DNA of 64,000 bases from Microbacterium sp. SS28 (GCF_022761035.1 NZ_JAKWJP010000007.1:17427-81426); one strand, 5' to 3'. Shown: positions 1-8,450, numbered from the stretch's first letter. Notes: generated from the letters alone by a model not told the origin. Numbers and translations are program-made.

Positions 1-1
1 G

Positions 2-223
2 TGCCGCCTCGCGGTCGAGCGGGCGGGGGATCGTGCGGCCGGCTCGGTCGCGGCATCCGACGCCTTCTTCCCCTTCGCCGACGGCCCCCAGGTGCTCATC
101 GACGCCGGCATCACGGCGATCATCCAGCCCGGCGGCTCGGTGCGCGACGGGGAGGTCATCGAGGCCGCGCGCGAGGCGGGCGTCACGATGTTCTTCACGG
201 GCGAGCGCCACTTCTTCCACTGA
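2..223 (+). CDS. purH: PurH (AICAR transformylase / IMP cyclohydrolase), 3' end only
   Basis: This is the last 73 codons of the bifunctional enzyme for the final two steps of de novo IMP synthesis, open at the left edge of the window. The readable tail has the family's conserved C-terminal block: SDAFFPFADG, then an IIQPGGSVRD stretch, and the terminal FFTGERHFFH before TGA. These belong to the transformylase domain, which formylates AICAR using 10-formyl-THF; the cyclohydrolase domain would lie outside the window. A GC-rich palindrome follows the stop. glyA and folD, which supply one-carbon units for the same pathway, lie about 42 kb away in the window behind a ZTP riboswitch candidate, so the two loci are metabolically linked. 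Confidence 0.93.
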   Translation, partial: CRLAVERAGDRAAGSVAASDAFFPFADGPQVLIDAGITAIIQPGGSVRDGEVIEAAREAGVTMFFTGERHFFH

Positions 224-243
224 GCCGGGCGGGCTCGCCCGTG

Positions 244-262
244 CGGCGGCGCGCCGCCGTTG
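244..262 (+). terminator. Probable purH terminator
   Basis: A perfect 16-base GC palindrome (CGGCGGCG followed by CGCCGCCG) starts 21 bases after the purH stop and runs into a short TTG. Actinobacterial terminators often lack a long U tract. A second stem (GGGCG/CGCCC) lies between it and the stop. Confidence 0.5.
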
Positions 263-268
263 CCTGAC

Positions 269-331
269 CAGGTGATGTCACCGGCGCAGGACGATGCGCG
301 GCGCTTTCTCCTGTCCCGGTGAGATCACCTG
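269..331. repeat. Intergenic palindromic element, family A copy 1
   Basis: Two 16-base arms (CAGGTGATGTCACCGG at 269-284, CCGGTGAGATCACCTG at 316-331) pair at 15 of 16 positions, and an inner CAGGA/TCCTG pair (287-291/309-313) continues the stem. A related element lies before folD at 43366-43434, with different but still complementary arm bases. It sits between purH and the repair gene. Confidence 0.6.
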
Positions 332-432
332 ATCTCGTGGCGCGAGGCGAATCGGGATGCCGCGTCAGCGGCCCGAACCGCCGTGTCCGATTTCCGCCAG
401 TCGATGTCGGCAGGGCGTGTCAGGCTAGTGGC

Positions 433-1974
433 ATGAGCATCGCGATGACCTTCGACGAGCGGTACCGCGCGATCGACTCGCGCGACGTCCGGTTCGACGG
501 TCAGTTCGTCACGGCGGTGCGCTCGACCGGCATCTACTGCCGCCCCAGCTGCCCCGCCCGCACGCCGAAGCCCTCCAACGTCACCTTCTATCCGACCAGC
601 GCCGCCGCGCACGAGGCCGGCTATCGCGCGTGCAAGCGATGCCTCCCTGAGGCGGCTCCGGGGTCTCCGCAGTGGAACCTCCGCGGCGACGTCGCGGGCC
701 GCGCCATGCGGCTCATCGCCGACGGGGTCGTCGAGCGCGAGGGGGTGCCGGGTCTCGCCCGGCGCCTCGGCTACTCGCCTCGCCACCTGACGAGGCTGCT
801 CACGACCGAACTCGGGGCGGGACCGCTCGCACTGAGCCGCGCACACCGCGCCCAGACGGCGCGCATGCTGCTCGTCGGCACCGACCTGCCGGCATCCGAA
901 GTCGCGTTCTCAGCCGGATTCGCGAGCGTCCGCCAGTTCAACGACACGATCCGCGAAGTGTTCGGGATGCCGCCGCTCGAGCTGCGTGCACGGCGCCGGC
1001 GCAGCGCGTGGGCGTCCGGGCAGCCCGACGCCTCGGGCCTCGAGGCCGCCGTCACGGGGTCGATCGACCTTCTGCTGCCGTATCGCGGGCCGCTCGACGC
1101 GGCGGGGCTCTTCGCGTGGATGACGGCGCGTGCGATCCCGGGCATGGAGGTCGCGAGCCCCGACTCCTACGCCCGCACGCTGCGCCTCGACGGCGGCCCC
1201 GCGTGGTTCGAGCTGCGGCTCGACGACGCCCGCCGCGTGCACCTGCGCGCGCGGCTCACGGCCCTCCGTGATCTCCCTGCGCTCGTGGCCCGGGCTCGAC
1301 GGCTCTTCGACCTCGACGCCGACCCCATCGCCGTCGACGAGGCGCTCGCGGCGCAGCCCGAGGTGGCTCCGCTCGTCGCACGACTCCCCGGCATCCGCGT
1401 GCCCGGAGCCGTCGATCCGCACGAGATGCTCGTGCGCGCCATGGTGGGCCAGCAGATCACCGTCGCGGCTGCCCGCACGGCGCTCTCGGCGGTCGCCGAA
1501 GCGCTCGGCGAGCGCGTGACGGGGTTCGGCGAGACGACGCTGCTCTTCCCGACCATGGCGGCGATCGCCGAACGGGGGAGCGACGTGCTCCGCGGCCCGG
1601 CTGCGCGCACGCGCGCGCTCCTCGGCTCGGCGGCGGCACTCGCCGACGGCAGTCTGACGCTCACGACGGGCGACGACGGTGCCGACCAGCGCGCCGCCCT
1701 GCTCGCGATGCCGGGCATCGGCCCGTGGACCGCCGACTACGTCCGCATGCGCGTGCTCGGCGACCCCGACGTGCTGCTGCCGGGCGACGTCGCGGCACGC
1801 GCAGGCGCCGCGGCATCCGCGATCCCGTCCGACCCCGTGGGGCTCACGGCATGGGCCGCGCGCACCGCGCCGTGGCGCAGCTACCTCACGGCCCACCTGT
1901 GGGCCGCCGCCCCCGCGACCCGCCCCCGACGCGCGCGACCCGCATCCGACCACCCGCTCGAGGAGCACTCATGA
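433..1974 (+). CDS. alkA: Ada-type regulator fused to AlkA 3-methyladenine DNA glycosylase
   Basis: The 513-residue protein combines alkylation sensing and base-excision repair. The N-terminal Ada metal-binding domain has four cysteines at 36, 40, 67 and 70; in the family the first accepts a methyl group from a phosphotriester. An AraC-type DNA-binding domain follows (about 93-185), then the AlkA N-terminal domain and the HhH-GPD glycosylase fold (about 200-500). The helix-hairpin-helix segment reads GIGPWTADYV, and the catalytic aspartate is conserved as Asp452 in LLPGD. The ATG at 433 is chosen because it places the Ada domain at the usual distance from the start; an upstream in-frame start would add a tail with no family similarity. 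The stop overlaps the Ogt start (ATGA), so the two genes are co-translated. Confidence 0.95.
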   Translation: MSIAMTFDERYRAIDSRDVRFDGQFVTAVRSTGIYCRPSCPARTPKPSNVTFYPTSAAAHEAGYRACKRCLPEAAPGSPQWNLRGDVAGRAMRLIADGVVEREGVPGLARRLGYSPRHLTRLLTTELGAGPLALSRAHRAQTARMLLVGTDLPASEVAFSAGFASVRQFNDTIREVFGMPPLELRARRRRSAWASGQPDASGLEAAVTGSIDLLLPYRGPLDAAGLFAWMTARAIPGMEVASPDSYARTLRLDGGPAWFELRLDDARRVHLRARLTALRDLPALVARARRLFDLDADPIAVDEALAAQPEVAPLVARLPGIRVPGAVDPHEMLVRAMVGQQITVAAARTALSAVAEALGERVTGFGETTLLFPTMAAIAERGSDVLRGPAARTRALLGSAAALADGSLTLTTGDDGADQRAALLAMPGIGPWTADYVRMRVLGDPDVLLPGDVAARAGAAASAIPSDPVGLTAWAARTAPWRSYLTAHLWAAAPATRPRRARPASDHPLEEHS

Positions 1975-2465
1975 CCACCGCGACCATCCAGACGATCGAC
2001 ACCCCCGACGGCGCCTTCACGATCCTCGCCGACGAGCGCGGGCGCGTCCTCGCGTCGGGGTGGACCGCCGACCCTGAGGCGGCCCTCGCACGCATCGCCC
2101 CGAGACTGCGACCGGCTGCCGTCGTCGATGGCGAGACGGATGCCGCGGCCGCCGCCGTCGCGTACTACGCGGGTGATCTCGACGCGATCGCGTCGGTCGA
2201 GGTCGCGCAGGCCGGCACCGAACTGCAGCTCGCGGGGTGGCGCGCGCTGCGCGGCATCGAGCCGGGGGAGCCGCTCACGTACTCGCAGTTCGCGGCGGCG
2301 CTCGGCCAGCCGAGCGCCGTGCGGGCCGCGGCATCCATCTGCGCGCGCAACGCCCCCGCGCTCTTCGTGCCCTGCCACCGGGTTCTCCGCTCCGACGGCT
2401 CGCTCGGCGGCTTCGCGTGGGGTCTCGACGTCAAGCGCTCGCTCCTCGCGCGCGAGGCGGCGTAA
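1971..2465 (+). CDS. ogt: Ogt, methylated-DNA--protein-cysteine methyltransferase
   Basis: This 164-residue suicide enzyme removes O6-alkyl groups from guanine by transfer to its own cysteine. The active-site PCHR lies at residues 134-137 (Cys135), preceded by the helical YSQFAAALGQP DNA-binding segment and followed by the family tail GGFAWGLDVKRSLLAREA. Length is normal for Ogt. It starts inside the last codons of the Ada/AlkA gene (ATGA overlap), giving a two-gene alkylation-repair unit that is probably autoregulated by the Ada domain. A copy of a Microbacteriaceae-like GTTGAGC...GAGACGAAAC intergenic sequence follows it. Confidence 0.96.
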   Translation: MTTATIQTIDTPDGAFTILADERGRVLASGWTADPEAALARIAPRLRPAAVVDGETDAAAAAVAYYAGDLDAIASVEVAQAGTELQLAGWRALRGIEPGEPLTYSQFAAALGQPSAVRAAASICARNAPALFVPCHRVLRSDGSLGGFAWGLDVKRSLLAREAA

Positions 2466-2573
2466 GCCGCGGTCCAGCCGGAGCGACCCGCAGTCGTTGA
2501 GCGCGGGGAGCGAGACGAAACACCCGAGCGCGCACGCCCGTTCGCGCCCCGCCGGCTCCCCGCCGATCCCGGC

Positions 2574-2603
2574 TTGCGTTCAGCCGACTCCCAGGTTTAC
2601 TCT
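2574..2603 (+). promoter_or_regulatory. Promoter candidate for leader ORF and exporter
   Basis: TTGCGT at 2574-2579 and TACTCT at 2598-2603 are separated by 18 bases and fit actinobacterial housekeeping promoters (TTGNNN / TANNNT). Transcription would begin near 2610, about 45 bases before the leader ORF. Confidence 0.4.
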
Positions 2604-2653
2604 GGAGGGCTGTCGCGCGGTCGCGCGGCTGACCACGATCCGAGGAGGAAGTC

Positions 2654-2755
2654 ATGTACCAGGCAGTCATCGCCACCCAGCCGGTCGTCGTCTTCCTCAC
2701 CCCGGGTGCGGCCCTCGGCAAGGCCCGCCCCGCCGTCGGGGCAGCGCGCAGCTAG
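2654..2755 (+). CDS. Putative 33-residue leader peptide upstream of ABC exporter
   Basis: The ORF opens with ATG five bases after AGGAGG (2643-2648), by far the best ribosome site nearby, and ends with TAG 134 bases before the exporter start. The peptide begins MYQAVIATQPVVVFLTPGAA and has no recognisable domain. The strong translation signal, the downstream 7-bp hairpin and the heterodimeric drug-exporter type of the following genes suggest a cis-acting leader, comparable to BmrB before BmrCD in Bacillus subtilis. It may instead encode a small functional protein, or be chance. Function is inferred, not shown. Confidence 0.45.
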   Translation: MYQAVIATQPVVVFLTPGAALGKARPAVGAARS

Positions 2756-2889
2756 TTCTCAGCGGTCCGGCATACGCCCGGGCCCCCACGCGTTTCCTCT
2801 CGACAGGCCGGGTGACCGGCCTCACCCTCGCGCTCACGCGCTCCTCGCTGTCTCGTCGCGTCGCCGCGGCATCCGTCCCCACAAGGATC

Positions 2890-4779
2890 ATGACCAACAC
2901 CGCTCATTCCTCGCCCCTCTCCACTCCGCGCGCCCTCGCGCGGCTGCTCCCTTTCGCGCGCCCCGTCCTACCGCGCCTGATCCTCGGCGCCGTGAGCGCG
3001 CTCGTGGCGAGCCTGCTCGCGCTCACGATCCCGCTCGTGCTCGAGGTCGTCGTGCGCGGCCCGATCGCCTCGGGCGACTTCGCCCAGATCGCGTGGGGCT
3101 CGGCGCTCATCCTCGCGCTCGGGCTCGCCGAGGCGCTCATGGTGTGGCTGCGCCGCTGGTTCGTCCTCGGGCCCGCGACGAAGGTCGAGTACGACCTGCG
3201 GCAGACCTTCTACGCGCGTCTGCAGCGACTGCCCGTGTCGTTCCACGACCGCTGGCAGTCCGGCCAGCTGCTGAGCCGCATGATGCAGGACATCAGCATG
3301 CTGCGCCGCTGGATGGCGTTCGGCATCGTGCTGCTCGTCGTCAACGTCATCACGATCGTCGTCGGCACGGCGCTGCTCTTCCGCTGGCACTGGCTGCTCG
3401 GCACCATCTTCCTGGTGTGCTCCGCGCCCCTCTGGTACGCGGGCTACCGCTTCGAGAAGTCGTACGGATCGCTCGCACGTCAGTCCCAGGACCAGGCGGG
3501 CGACCTTGCGACGTCGGTCGAGGAGTCGGTGCACGGCATCCGCGTCCTCAAGGCCTTCGGCCGCGGCAAGCACGCGCTGCAGAAGTTCGCGCGACAGGCC
3601 GAATCGCTGCGCGAGACCGAGCTCAGCAAGGCGCGCGCCGTCGGCTGGATCTGGTTCTGGCTCGTGATCCTGCCCGACATCGCGTTCGCGCTGTGTCTCG
3701 GTGCGGGCATCTACCTCACGGCCCTCGGCCAGCTGCAGCCGTCCGAGCTCATCGCGTTCTTCGCCATGGCGACAGTGCTGCGCTGGCCCATGGAGTCCAT
3801 CGGATTCCTCTTCTCGTTCCTGCTCGACGCGCGGACGGCGACCGACCGGATCTTCGAGGTGTTCGACGAAGAGAACACGATCACCGATCCCGCCGAGCCT
3901 CAGACGATCGAGACCCCGCGCGGCCGGCTCGCGTTCGAGGACGTGCACTTCCGGTATCAGGATGCCGCGACCCGCGAACGCGATGTGCTCGACGGCGTCG
4001 ACCTCGTGCTGCGGCCCGGAGAGACGATGGCTCTCGTGGGCCTCACGGGCTCGGGCAAGACGACCCTCACGACGCTGCCGACGCGTCTGTACGACGTGAC
4101 GGCGGGGCGCGTGACACTCGACGACGTCGACGTGCGCGACCTCTCGCTCGCCGAGCTGCGCGCCCACATCGGCATGGCGTTCGAAGACGCGACGCTCTTC
4201 TCGCAGACGGTCCGCGAGAACGTCCTGATCGGCCGCGAGGACCTCGTGCCGGGCAGTCCCGAGGCGGAGATCGTGCTGCGCGAAGCGCTCGCGGTGGCAC
4301 AGGCCGCGTTCGTCGACGATCTGCCCGACGGGGTCGACACGACCATCGGCGAGGAGGGCCTCTCGCTCTCGGGAGGCCAGCGTCAGCGGCTCGCGCTCGC
4401 ACGCGCCGTCGCGGCGCGGCCCGCCGTGCTCGTGCTCGACGACCCGCTGTCGGCGCTCGACGTCGACACCGAGGCCCTCGTCGAGGACGCCCTGCGCGAA
4501 GTGCTGCACTCCACGACCGCGCTCGTCGTCGCCCACCGCCCGTCGACGGTCATGCTCGCCGACCGCGTCGCGCTGCTCGAGGCCGGCCGCATCACGGCAG
4601 TCGGCACGCACTCCGAGCTGCTCCGCACGAGCGAGCACTACCGCCACGTCATCTCGAGCCTCGAGGACGCCGAGCGTGAGGGCCGGCAGCTCGCCGAGTT
4701 CGACGACGATCTGAAACCGCGCGAGCTTCGCTCCGAGGCCGACGCCTCTACTCAGGAACCGACGGAGGTGACCCTGTGA
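2890..4779 (+). CDS. ABC exporter subunit with degenerate ATP site (heterodimer partner 1)
   Basis: The 629-residue half-transporter has six predicted membrane helices (about 25-320) and a C-terminal ATPase domain. Walker A is GLTGSGKTT (384-392), the signature LSGGQ (493-497), Walker B ends LVLDD with Asp518 where the catalytic glutamate normally stands, and the switch histidine is His549. An aspartate there is typical of the degenerate site of heterodimeric exporters such as BmrC, LmrC or TM287. The next gene supplies the complementary features. Substrate cannot be read; multidrug or lipid export is usual for the type. Start ATG 2890 was chosen over an in-frame GTG near 2811; only a weak AAGG precedes it. 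The stop overlaps the next start as GTGA. Confidence 0.93.
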   Translation: MTNTAHSSPLSTPRALARLLPFARPVLPRLILGAVSALVASLLALTIPLVLEVVVRGPIASGDFAQIAWGSALILALGLAEALMVWLRRWFVLGPATKVEYDLRQTFYARLQRLPVSFHDRWQSGQLLSRMMQDISMLRRWMAFGIVLLVVNVITIVVGTALLFRWHWLLGTIFLVCSAPLWYAGYRFEKSYGSLARQSQDQAGDLATSVEESVHGIRVLKAFGRGKHALQKFARQAESLRETELSKARAVGWIWFWLVILPDIAFALCLGAGIYLTALGQLQPSELIAFFAMATVLRWPMESIGFLFSFLLDARTATDRIFEVFDEENTITDPAEPQTIETPRGRLAFEDVHFRYQDAATRERDVLDGVDLVLRPGETMALVGLTGSGKTTLTTLPTRLYDVTAGRVTLDDVDVRDLSLAELRAHIGMAFEDATLFSQTVRENVLIGREDLVPGSPEAEIVLREALAVAQAAFVDDLPDGVDTTIGEEGLSLSGGQRQRLALARAVAARPAVLVLDDPLSALDVDTEALVEDALREVLHSTTALVVAHRPSTVMLADRVALLEAGRITAVGTHSELLRTSEHYRHVISSLEDAEREGRQLAEFDDDLKPRELRSEADASTQEPTEVTL

Positions 4780-6593
4780 GCACCGTCACGGTCACAGGAA
4801 CCAGCGGCGAAGACCGCTCCGACTACACGCGCGCCGAGAGTCGTGCGATCCGCAAGCGCTCGCTGCGACTGCTCGGGTCGCTCGTCACGCCGCTCAGGGG
4901 CCACCTCGCGCTCGCCGCCGTCGTGCTCGTCGTGTCGACGATCCTGCGCGTCCTCGGCCCCGCCCTCATCGGGTACGGGCTCAACACGGCGCTGCCGGCG
5001 GCCGTCGATGAGGCGGACTGGATGCCGACGATCCTCGTCGTCGCGGTCTACCTCGTGACGGCGCTCGGCGGGGCGGCTCTCATCGGCTGGTACGTCGTCG
5101 TCGTGGCACGCCTCACGCAGGCGATCATGCTCGACCTGCGCAAGCGCATCTTCCTGCACACGCAGCGGCTGAGCCTCGAGTTCCACGAGTCGTACACGTC
5201 GGGCCGCATCATCTCGCGGCAGACGAGCGACCTCGACACGATCCGCGAACTCCTCGACGGCGGCCTCAACCAGCTGCTGTCGGGCCTGCTCTACGGCGGG
5301 TTCACACTCGTCGCGCTGCTCATCGTCGACTGGCAGTCGGGCGTGATCCTCGCCGTCATGATCATCCCGCTGCTCCTGCTCATGCGCTGGTTCTACTCGC
5401 GCTCGCAGCTCGTCTACCGTGAGTCGCGCGTCATCAGCGCCAAGGTGATCGTCAAGTTCGTCGAGTCGATGACGGGCATCCGCGCCGTCAAGGCCTTCCG
5501 CAAGGAGCCCCGCAACGACGAGGAGTTCGGCGGTCTCGCGAGCGACTACCGCGACGTCAACATGCGCTCGATCCGCCTCTTCGGCACCTTCGAGCCGGGT
5601 CTCATGGCGATCGCGTCGGTGACCGTCGCGGTCGTGCTGCTCTGGGGCGCGATCCGCGTCGTCGACGGCACGCTCCTCATCGGAACGCTGCTCGCGGCCG
5701 TCCTGTACGTCCGCAACTTCTTCTCGCCCATGCAGGAGGTCGCGTTCTTCCTGAACTCGTACCAGTCCGCGACGGCGGCGCTCGAGAAGGTGTCCGGCGT
5801 CCTCGAGGAGGAGCCGACGGTGCCCGAGCCGCGGACGCCGGTCGACCTGTGGAACGCGCGCGGCGCCGTGCGCTTCGACGGCGTCCTCTTCGGCTACTCG
5901 AAGGACCGCGTCATCCTGCCCGACTTCTCGCTCGACATCCCGGCCGGCCAGACGATCGCGCTCGTCGGCACGACGGGCGCGGGCAAGTCGACGCTCGCGA
6001 AGCTCGTGTCGCGGTTCTACGACCCGACCGAGGGTCGTGTGACGCTCGACGGCGTCGACCTGCGGTCGCTGCACCCGAAGGACCTCCGCCGCGCGATCGT
6101 CATGGTGACGCAGGAGGCCTACCTCTTCAGCGGCACGGTCGCCGACAACATCGCGCTCGGCAAGCCCGACGCGACGCTCGACGAGATCAAGTCGGCCGCG
6201 CGCGCCGTCGGCGCGGACGCCTTCATCGAGGCGTTGCCGGACGGCTACGCGACCGACGTGAACAAGCGCGGCGGGCGCGTCTCGGCGGGACAGCGCCAGC
6301 TGATCTCGTTCGCGCGCGCCTTCCTCGCCGACCCCGCCGTGCTGATCCTCGACGAGGCGACGGCCTCGCTCGACATGCCGAGCGAGCGCCTCATCCAGGA
6401 TGCGCTGCAGTCGCTGCTCGCCGACCGCACGGCGATCATCATCGCGCACCGTCTGTCGACTGTCGCGATCGCCGACCGCGTGCTCGTCATGGAGCACGGC
6501 CGCATCATCGAGGACGACAGCCCCGAGAACCTCATCGGGGGGACGGGCAAGTTCGCGCAGCTGCACGCCGCGTGGCGCGAGTCGCTCGTGTAG
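4776..6593 (+). CDS. ABC exporter subunit with intact catalytic glutamate (heterodimer partner 2)
   Basis: This 605-residue half-transporter pairs with the preceding gene. The membrane domain spans about 30-325. The ATPase domain has Walker A GTTGAGKST (398-406), Walker B LILDE with catalytic Glu527, and His558. Its signature reads VSAGQ (502-506) rather than LSGGQ. In heterodimeric exporters the degenerate site combines the first partner's Walker motifs with the second partner's altered signature, which is what is seen here. GTG 4776 overlaps the upstream stop by four bases, so the subunits are coupled and probably equimolar. A strong hairpin follows the stop. Confidence 0.94.
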   Translation: MSTVTVTGTSGEDRSDYTRAESRAIRKRSLRLLGSLVTPLRGHLALAAVVLVVSTILRVLGPALIGYGLNTALPAAVDEADWMPTILVVAVYLVTALGGAALIGWYVVVVARLTQAIMLDLRKRIFLHTQRLSLEFHESYTSGRIISRQTSDLDTIRELLDGGLNQLLSGLLYGGFTLVALLIVDWQSGVILAVMIIPLLLLMRWFYSRSQLVYRESRVISAKVIVKFVESMTGIRAVKAFRKEPRNDEEFGGLASDYRDVNMRSIRLFGTFEPGLMAIASVTVAVVLLWGAIRVVDGTLLIGTLLAAVLYVRNFFSPMQEVAFFLNSYQSATAALEKVSGVLEEEPTVPEPRTPVDLWNARGAVRFDGVLFGYSKDRVILPDFSLDIPAGQTIALVGTTGAGKSTLAKLVSRFYDPTEGRVTLDGVDLRSLHPKDLRRAIVMVTQEAYLFSGTVADNIALGKPDATLDEIKSAARAVGADAFIEALPDGYATDVNKRGGRVSAGQRQLISFARAFLADPAVLILDEATASLDMPSERLIQDALQSLLADRTAIIIAHRLSTVAIADRVLVMEHGRIIEDDSPENLIGGTGKFAQLHAAWRESLV

Positions 6594-6608
6594 CAGTCGA
6601 TTCAGGCG

Positions 6609-6651
6609 ACGGATGCCGCGTCCCGCGCTCAGCGCAGGGCGCGGCATCCGT
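6609..6651 (+). terminator. Terminator after ABC exporter operon
   Basis: ACGGATGCCGCG and CGCGGCATCCGT form a perfect 12-bp stem about 15 bases after the stop, with a 19-base loop. The arms are built from the over-represented GGATGCCGC / GCGGCATCC word. Confidence 0.7.
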
Positions 6652-6688
6652 CATTCCGCCACGTCCCCGTAGCCCTGACGCCGTCTTC

Positions 6689-6736
6689 TTCGGACCGTTC
6701 AACGGGATTCGGATGCTTCGTCCTCACGGATCCGAG
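6689..6736. repeat. Intergenic palindromic element, family B, degenerate copy
   Basis: TTCGGACCGTTCAACGGG followed by ATTCGGATG matches the left half of the elements at 7733 and 7863 and near 24045. The right half is shortened to GGATCCGAG. It abuts the 3' end of the DUF559 gene. Confidence 0.5.
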
Positions 6737-6737
6737 T

Positions 6738-7616
6738 TCACCGGGCGCGATGGAGCCCCGCGGCGAGTGCGCGGCCGATCGCGCGATCGACGGCCGGCCA
6801 GTCGTAGATCAGCTGCGCGTACGTGAAGCGCAGGATCGTGTACCCGCGGGCGGCCAGTTCGGCGTCATGGGCCACATCGCGTCCTCGATCAGCCGCGGAC
6901 GAGTGGAATTCGAAGCCGTCGATCTGGGCGATGAGTCGCTCGCCGATCAGCGTGTCGACCGGATGGCCGCCGATGACGATCTGCTGGCGGACGCGCACGC
7001 CGCGGCGGCGCACGCGCGAGACGAAGAGCGTCTCCAAGCCGGAGTCCGCGAGCGCATCGGCATCCTCCGCCAGGTTGCGAGCATCGGGGGAGCGCCAGTC
7101 GACATTCAGCAGATAATCGCGTGACAGCTTCTCTCGATGACACGCGGATTCCCAGAGGATCAGGGCCTGCTCGCGCGGGAGGCAGTCCGCGACGTGCTGG
7201 AGGGTGTCTTCGACCGACTCCAGCAGTGCGAAGGAATCGGGCCGGACGATCGGGCGCGACCAGTGCACGCGAAGATGGCCCTGCGGCACCGCGCTGTGGG
7301 GTGCCACAGCGACGTGAACGCGCTCGTCCTCGGCGACGGCCGGTGGAATCCACCATCCACGATGCTGCGCCGCCGACACGCAGGCGAGTCGCCCGCCCGC
7401 GGCCACCGCCGCACGCAGGTCGTCGTCCACGGTCGCGAGCGTCAGCCAGTTGCGGCGCACCCTCATGATCGCTCCGCCCGACACGGCCGCGCGGAGCGCG
7501 TGCGGTGGGTAGCCGGCGGCGAGCGCGCGCGAACGATGCGCGATTCCGCCCACCTGTTCGAGCCAGTCCGGGACGGGTGATCGGGGTCGGCGGAGTCGAT
7601 GCGGGTGCCTGGTCAT
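6738..7616 (-). CDS. AbiEi-like / DUF559 domain protein, function unknown
   Basis: The 292-residue protein resembles a large actinobacterial family with an N-terminal AbiEi-like winged-helix region (about 15-85) and a C-terminal DUF559 domain related to Vsr-type endonucleases (about 185-285). The DUF559 part is recognisable from LIAQIDGFEFH, then RDVAHDAELAARGYTILRF. Such proteins occur singly and in many copies in Microbacteriaceae and have no settled role; a nuclease fold does not prove nuclease activity, and no toxin partner lies beside it. ATG 7616 is chosen because upstream in-frame sequence looks non-coding; a CATGAT box six bases before it would allow a leaderless message. Family B repeats lie on both sides. 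Confidence 0.85.
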   Translation of the reverse strand: MTRHPHRLRRPRSPVPDWLEQVGGIAHRSRALAAGYPPHALRAAVSGGAIMRVRRNWLTLATVDDDLRAAVAAGGRLACVSAAQHRGWWIPPAVAEDERVHVAVAPHSAVPQGHLRVHWSRPIVRPDSFALLESVEDTLQHVADCLPREQALILWESACHREKLSRDYLLNVDWRSPDARNLAEDADALADSGLETLFVSRVRRRGVRVRQQIVIGGHPVDTLIGERLIAQIDGFEFHSSAADRGRDVAHDAELAARGYTILRFTYAQLIYDWPAVDRAIGRALAAGLHRAR

Positions 7617-7732
7617 CTGGAGATCATGGATGCCGCGTTGCGACCTTGCCCGGAGATCTGACTCACCCGGGGACAACCGCCTTGTCCCCTCCCGCTGTGG
7701 AGGACACCTCCACCTCACGTGCTTCGGATCGC

Positions 7733-7789
7733 TCCACGAGATTCGGATGCCTCTGCCCAAAGCACCCGAATGAGGTAGAACGATCCGAA
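7733..7789. repeat. Intergenic palindromic element, family B copy 2
   Basis: The element opens TTCGGATCG and closes CGATCCGAA. Inner ATTCGG and CCGAAT also face each other, so it can fold into an imperfect hairpin. It shares its right third with the next copy, 130 bases away. Confidence 0.65.
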
Positions 7790-7862
7790 GCGAGTGAGGT
7801 GAGCTGGGCGAAGAGCCGCAGCTGATCGCCGTGATGGGGCCCCGAGACCTGACGTCGCTCAG

Positions 7863-7929
7863 TTCGGACCGCTCAACGAGGTTCGGATGCGTCTGCCGAA
7901 TACGTCCGAATGAGGTAGAACGATCCGAA
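7863..7929. repeat. Intergenic palindromic element, family B copy 3
   Basis: The element opens TTCGGACCGCTCAACGAG and closes GTAGAACGATCCGAA, in the same orientation as copy 2. Internal differences are scattered substitutions, so this is a diverged family rather than a recent duplication. Confidence 0.65.
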
Positions 7930-7990
7930 TCTGCTGCTGGAAGTCAGCCGGGAGCGCCGGGAGGCGGAGCGTCGTGTCGAGCGCCGGATG

Positions 7991-8443
7991 CTACAGGCGG
8001 ATCTCGGCGACGACCTCGCCGTACTCGGTCTCGCCGACGGCGGTGAAGCCGACGCGCTGGAAGAACGCCTCGGGACCGGCCTCGCCTGCTTCGTAGATGA
8101 CGTCGACGTGGTCCTTGCCGCGGTTTCGGGCCTCTTCGAGGAGCTTCTCGACGGCGAAGCGGCCGACGCCGCGGCCCTGGTCGTCGGCGTCGACGTTGAT
8201 GCGCCACAGCACCGACCGGAAGTGCTCTTCAGGAGCCTCGTCATCGAAGTTCGCGCTCACGAACCCGACGACCTCGTCCTCGTCCAGGACGACGCGCTGC
8301 CACGCGGTCGCGGGGTTCGAGACGGCGCCCGCGACGGCGTACGAGATGGGGGCGAGGAACTGCTCCTGACCGGGCTTGAGCGACAGATTGTTGACCGCCA
8401 CGATCGTCGCCGCGGACAGTTCCACCAGTCGAAGGTCACCCAT
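7991..8443 (-). CDS. GNAT family N-acetyltransferase, polyamine-type
   Basis: The 150-residue protein has the GNAT fold. The acetyl-CoA loop appears as DADDQGRGVGRFAVEKLLEEA (about 86-106), followed by the C-terminal FFQRVGFTAVGE strand typical of the family. The N-terminal LSLKPGQEQFLAPISYAVA resembles the spermidine/diamine acetyltransferase (BltD/PaiA-like) subgroup, so a small amine is the likeliest substrate; this is inference from similarity. ATG 8443 lies seven bases after a TAGCCT box with no ribosome site between, which suggests leaderless translation. The gene diverges from isocitrate dehydrogenase. Confidence 0.88.
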   Translation of the reverse strand: MGDLRLVELSAATIVAVNNLSLKPGQEQFLAPISYAVAGAVSNPATAWQRVVLDEDEVVGFVSANFDDEAPEEHFRSVLWRINVDADDQGRGVGRFAVEKLLEEARNRGKDHVDVIYEAGEAGPEAFFQRVGFTAVGETEYGEVVAEIRL

Positions 8444-8450
8444 AACGCAC

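Larger units (their letters stand above)
2466..2889 (+). other. Leader region of the ABC exporter operon
   Basis: This 424-base stretch before the exporter is not empty. It has a short intergenic sequence (GTTGAGC..GAGACGAAAC) near 2498-2522, a promoter candidate at 2574-2603, a 33-codon ORF with a very strong ribosome site at 2654-2755, and a 7-bp perfect hairpin at 2805-2822 (AGGCCGG, loop GTGA, CCGGCCT). The arrangement resembles an attenuation leader. The hairpin has no U tract, so the mechanism is open. Confidence 0.5.
7617..7990. other. Intergenic region with two family B palindromes
   Basis: This 374-base stretch between the DUF559 and GNAT genes has no credible gene. It contains two related imperfect palindromes (7733-7789 and 7863-7929), both ending in the identical block GAATGAGGTAGAACGATCCG. 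Short reading frames across the repeats exist on both strands, but they lack ribosome sites and simply translate the repeat. Confidence 0.6.

Noticed and set aside
4752..6647. Long minus-strand frame opposite the second ABC exporter subunit
   Set aside because: It is rich in Arg/Asp/Glu/His, has no recognisable domain and mirrors the codon bias of the true gene.
6738..7616. Type IV toxin-antitoxin antitoxin or restriction endonuclease
   Set aside because: The N-terminal part is AbiEi-like, but no toxin or methyltransferase gene is adjacent and DUF559 proteins of this kind occur singly.
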